This document shows, in pieces, positions 5,944 through 8,514 of a stretch of DNA of 8,514 bases. The stretch covers positions 1-8,514 of the forward strand of contig JAKPBL010000330.1 of assembly GCA_029778965.1 (NCBI GenBank), read 5' to 3'. The notes below the pieces were generated by a model. The model did no database searches. It was not told the DNA's origin and saw only the letters and a program-made list of their open reading frames with translations. The stretch's first letter is position 1. Each line of letters opens with the position of its first letter. The stretch is from Bacteroidota bacterium (GTDB lineage: Bacteria; Bacteroidota; Bacteroidia; Chitinophagales; Chitinophagaceae). A program made the translations under genes and the position numbers.

Positions 5944-6735
5944 ATGAATATCCTTGATACCATTATTGCCCGCAAGCGGGAAGAAGTAGCGAACAGGAAG
6001 GCGACGATGCCGGTGGGGCAATTGATGCAATCGCCTGCTTTTGAACGGGAGACTTTTTCACTGGCGCAGTTCCTGCTCGATGAGCGCCGCAACGGCATTA
6101 TTGCCGAATTCAAGCGTCGTTCGCCATCGAAAGGTGTTATCAATGCCACGGCGCGCGTGGAAGACGTTACCCGCGCGTATGCCGGCAACGGCGCATCGGC
6201 CCTGTCGGTGCTGACCGACGCCGAGTTCTTCGGCGGCAGCACCGCCGATCTGCTGGCGGCCCGTTTCAACCCCGTGCCCATTTTGCGCAAGGATTTCATG
6301 ATAGACGAGTACCAGTTGTATGAAGCGAAAGCGATGGGCGCCGACGTGGTATTGCTGATCGCCGCCTGCCTGTCGCCTGAAGAAGTGTACGGGCTTGCCA
6401 AAAAAGCCCGCTCCCTGCACCTGGAAGTGTTGCTGGAACTGCATGCCGAAGAAGAATTGCGGCATATCAACGAATTCACGGAAATTGTAGGTATTAATAA
6501 CCGCGATCTGAAGACCTTTGCCGTAGACATCGATCGCAGTCTTCGCATGGCAGCGCAATTGCCTGCCGGTGTGCTGAAAGTGGCCGAGAGCGGCATCGAT
6601 AAAGTGGAGAACGTGCAAAAGTTCAGGGACAACGGTTTTCATGGTTTCCTGATCGGCGAACAGTTTATGAAAGCGCCCGATCCAGCGATTGCTTTCCAGC
6701 AGTTTGTAACGGCCCTGCACAAAATGGCCGGTTAA
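5944..6735 (+). CDS. trpC: Indole-3-glycerol phosphate synthase
   Basis: A 263-residue TIM barrel that closes the indole ring, releasing CO2 and water. Catalytic and binding residues are all in place: AEFKRRSPSKG with Glu55 and Lys57, LRKDF with Lys116, LLELH with Glu165, GINNRDL with Asn186, and AESGI with Ser216; IGEQFM (237-242) closes the phosphate site. It is a separate protein, not fused to trpF as in E. coli. The 18-nt gap after trpD is the largest in the operon and contains a -7-like TTACTTTG (5929-5936), too weak to call as a promoter. Confidence 0.95.
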   Translation: MNILDTIIARKREEVANRKATMPVGQLMQSPAFERETFSLAQFLLDERRNGIIAEFKRRSPSKGVINATARVEDVTRAYAGNGASALSVLTDAEFFGGSTADLLAARFNPVPILRKDFMIDEYQLYEAKAMGADVVLLIAACLSPEEVYGLAKKARSLHLEVLLELHAEEELRHINEFTEIVGINNRDLKTFAVDIDRSLRMAAQLPAGVLKVAESGIDKVENVQKFRDNGFHGFLIGEQFMKAPDPAIAFQQFVTALHKMAG

Positions 6736-6750
6736 TAAAAAGGGAAAGCT

Positions 6751-7383
6751 ATGAGAGTGAAAGTATGCGGTATGACCCAGCTCGACCAGGTGGACCAACT
6801 GGAAAGGCTGGGAGCGACCTTCGCCGGATTTATTTTTTATCCGAAAAGTCCGCGGTACGTATTACGCCACATGACCACCGCCCAGCTCAAAAAAGAGAAG
6901 AACATCAATAAAGTGGGCGTGTTCGTCAATGCCGGTGCAGATGAAGTGCTGCAAATGGTAGATGAGTGCCGGCTGCACATGGTGCAGTTGCACGGTGATG
7001 AAACGCCCAAATACTGCGAACGGATCGCCGATTACGTATCGGTGGTGAAGGCGTTCCGGCTGAGCGACAACGATAGCATTGAATGGATGGTAAAGCCTTA
7101 CCTGGATTGTTGCGATATGTTCCTGTTCGATACGATGGGCGTGGGGTATGGCGGCACCGGCAAGAAATTCGACTGGCGTGTGCTGAAGAACCAGCAGATC
7201 GGCAAACCTTTTTTCCTGAGCGGGGGCATTGAACCGGGCGACGAGGCGGCCCTGCTGGAATTTGCCGCGCAGCCGGAAACCCGGGGACTCTTCGCCATCG
7301 ACATCAACAGCAAGTTTGAAACAAGCCCGGGCGTAAAAGACCTGGCTCTGGTAGAGGCCTTTATTAAAAACCTGAACAAGTAA
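6751..7383 (+). CDS. trpF: Phosphoribosylanthranilate isomerase
   Basis: A 210-residue TIM-barrel isomerase (Amadori rearrangement of phosphoribosylanthranilate to CdRP). KVCGMT at 4-9 supplies the general base Cys6. VGVFVNA (55-61), MVQLHGDE (77-84) and LFDTMG with the general acid Asp127 follow, then the phosphate-binding FFLSGGI (154-160) and AIDINSKFE (182-190), the family's usual D-x-x-S-x-x-E segment. Length is typical. The 15-nt gap after trpC holds AAAGGGAAAG, one of the few purine-rich, Shine-Dalgarno-like stretches in the window. Confidence 0.95.
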   Translation: MRVKVCGMTQLDQVDQLERLGATFAGFIFYPKSPRYVLRHMTTAQLKKEKNINKVGVFVNAGADEVLQMVDECRLHMVQLHGDETPKYCERIADYVSVVKAFRLSDNDSIEWMVKPYLDCCDMFLFDTMGVGYGGTGKKFDWRVLKNQQIGKPFFLSGGIEPGDEAALLEFAAQPETRGLFAIDINSKFETSPGVKDLALVEAFIKNLNK

Positions 7384-7384
7384 C

Positions 7385-8514
7385 ATGGAAACGAGTTATA
7401 AGCAGCCCACCAAAGAAGGATATTACGGGAAATTCGGCGGAGCGTATATTCCCGAGATGCTGCATCCAAACGTGGAAGAACTGCAGTCGAGGTACCTGGA
7501 GATCATGCAGGAACCGTCTTTCAAGCAGGAATTTGAAGAATTGCTGCGCGATTATGTCGGTCGTCCGTCGCCGTTATATTATGCCAAACGGCTGAGCGCG
7601 CATTACAAGGCCGATATCTATCTCAAGCGCGAAGACCTGAACCATACCGGCGCCCACAAGATTAACAATACCATCGGGCAGATCTTGCTGGCCGGCCGGC
7701 TCGGAAAAAAGCGGATCATTGCCGAAACCGGCGCGGGGCAGCACGGGGTAGCCACCGCCACGGTATGTGCGCTTAAAGGCCTGGAGTGCATCGTATATAT
7801 GGGCGAAAAAGACATCGAGCGGCAGGCGCCGAATGTGGCGCGCATGCACATGCTTGGCGCCACGGTGGTGGCCGCCACGAGCGGCAGCAAAACCCTGAAA
7901 GACGCTACCAACGAGGCGATCCGCGACTGGATCAACCATCCTTCCGACACCCACTATATCATTGGCAGCGTGGTAGGCCCGCATCCGTACCCCGACATGG
8001 TGGCGCGGTTTCAGAGCGTCATCAGTGCCGAAACGCGCCGGCAACTGCTGGAAAAAACAGGCAGCGAGCTGCCGACAAAACTGCTGGCCTGCGTGGGCGG
8101 AGGCAGCAATGCCGCGGGTATGTTTTATCATTTTCTCGATGAGCCTTCGGTAGAGTTGATTGCCGTGGAAGCGGCGGGCATGGGCGTAAACAGCGGCCTC
8201 AGCGCAGCTACCACCGCCCTGGGAAAACCAGGCGTATTGCACGGCAGCAAAAGCATCGTGATGCAAACCGACGACGGCCAGGTAGTGGAGCCGCACAGTA
8301 TTTCAGCGGGGCTCGATTACCCCGGTATCGGCCCGTTGCACGCTCACTTGTTCGACAGTGGCCGCGGCACCTTTCTGAGCGCTACCGACGAAGAAGCGGT
8401 GCGCGCCGCCTTTTTCGTGGCCCGCCACGAAGGCATCATCATTGCGCTTGAAAGCGCACATGCCTTTGCGGCGCTCGACCAGCTTAGCCTGACACCCGAC
8501 GACAGGGTGGTGAT
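7385..8514 (+). CDS. trpB: Tryptophan synthase beta chain (3' end outside window)
   Basis: 376 complete codons of a protein usually about 390-395 residues long are present; the frame runs off the right edge without a stop. TrpB condenses indole with L-serine using PLP and pairs with TrpA, which should lie just downstream. Motifs: [12 protein letters not shown] (15-26), [11 protein letters not shown] (60-70), [20 protein letters not shown] (80-99) with the PLP lysine Lys92, [14 protein letters not shown] (113-126) with the catalytic Glu114, the phosphate-binding [14 protein letters not shown] (237-250), [10 protein letters not shown] (308-317) with Asp311, and LESAHA (355-360). This is the TrpB1 type that works with TrpA, not the longer TrpB2. 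ATG 7385 starts one base after the trpF stop. Confidence 0.96.
   Translation, partial: METSYKQPTKEGYYGKFGGAYIPEMLHPNVEELQSRYLEIMQEPSFKQEFEELLRDYVGRPSPLYYAKRLSAHYKADIYLKREDLNHTGAHKINNTIGQILLAGRLGKKRIIAETGAGQHGVATATVCALKGLECIVYMGEKDIERQAPNVARMHMLGATVVAATSGSKTLKDATNEAIRDWINHPSDTHYIIGSVVGPHPYPDMVARFQSVISAETRRQLLEKTGSELPTKLLACVGGGSNAAGMFYHFLDEPSVELIAVEAAGMGVNSGLSAATTALGKPGVLHGSKSIVMQTDDGQVVEPHSISAGLDYPGIGPLHAHLFDSGRGTFLSATDEEAVRAAFFVARHEGIIIALESAHAFAALDQLSLTPDDRVV

Noticed and set aside
5844..6632. Long minus-strand ORF opposite trpC (262 codons), and similar ones at 834-1268, 3744-4328, 6058-6798 and 7574-8296
   Set aside because: All lie opposite conserved trp or his genes and read as low-complexity or Ser/Arg/His-rich sequence without motifs; they are shadows of GC-rich coding DNA.
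1..8514. CRISPR arrays, insertion sequences, tRNA or rRNA genes, defence or other novel multi-gene systems
   Set aside because: No direct repeats, transposase motifs, cloverleaf sequences or unfamiliar gene clusters were seen; except for the small acetyltransferase, every gene is a recognised his or trp gene.

Overview
The window comes from a member of the Bacteroidetes, most likely a Chitinophagaceae-type organism with moderately high GC. Three things point there: the protein sequences (HisB with fused phosphatase and dehydratase domains, TrpE starting KKIRIETDVKQLL, TrpB with [16 protein letters not shown]), the near absence of Shine-Dalgarno sites with an A at about -3 of most starts, and a TTTG-N19-nAnnTTTG promoter. 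The assignment is inferred from sequence character, not from a database search.

Layout. 1-2442 (+) is the end of a histidine operon: the hisD 3' end, complete hisC, and complete bifunctional hisB. The genes are 1 nt apart (hisD/hisC) or overlap by 8 nt (hisC/hisB). 2437-2718 (-) is a small GNAT-type acetyltransferase that converges on hisB; the two genes share a 6-nt palindrome as their last two codons. 2719-2924 is the control region of the tryptophan operon. 2925-8514 (+) holds trpE, trpG, trpD, trpC, trpF and the first 376 codons of trpB, packed with gaps of 2, 5, 18, 15 and 1 nt. trpA would be expected just past the right edge. No stretch of more than 300 bases lacks a gene.

The most informative part is the 200-base trp control region. 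It holds a candidate promoter (2746-2776) and a 20-codon leader peptide, MNAKINNNQWWWHSKLYGVL (2783-2845), with three consecutive Trp codons. An antiterminator arm lies inside the leader codons (2833-2838), and an intrinsic terminator (2876-2904) ends 20 nt before the TTG start of trpE. These fit a ribosome-mediated attenuator. Scarce Trp stalls the ribosome on TGG TGG TGG and leaves 2833-2838 free to pair with the terminator's 5' arm, giving read-through. Ample Trp lets the ribosome reach the stop and bury 2833-2838, so the terminator forms.

Together the trp genes encode the route from chorismate to tryptophan: TrpE/TrpG make anthranilate, TrpD adds the phosphoribosyl group, TrpF isomerises, TrpC closes the indole ring, and TrpB, with TrpA, makes Trp from indole and serine. 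The enzymes are ordinary. The points of interest are the attenuator, the trpE start, a Gly in place of the usual Ser in the TrpE feedback motif, and the missing zinc ligands in the HisB phosphatase domain.
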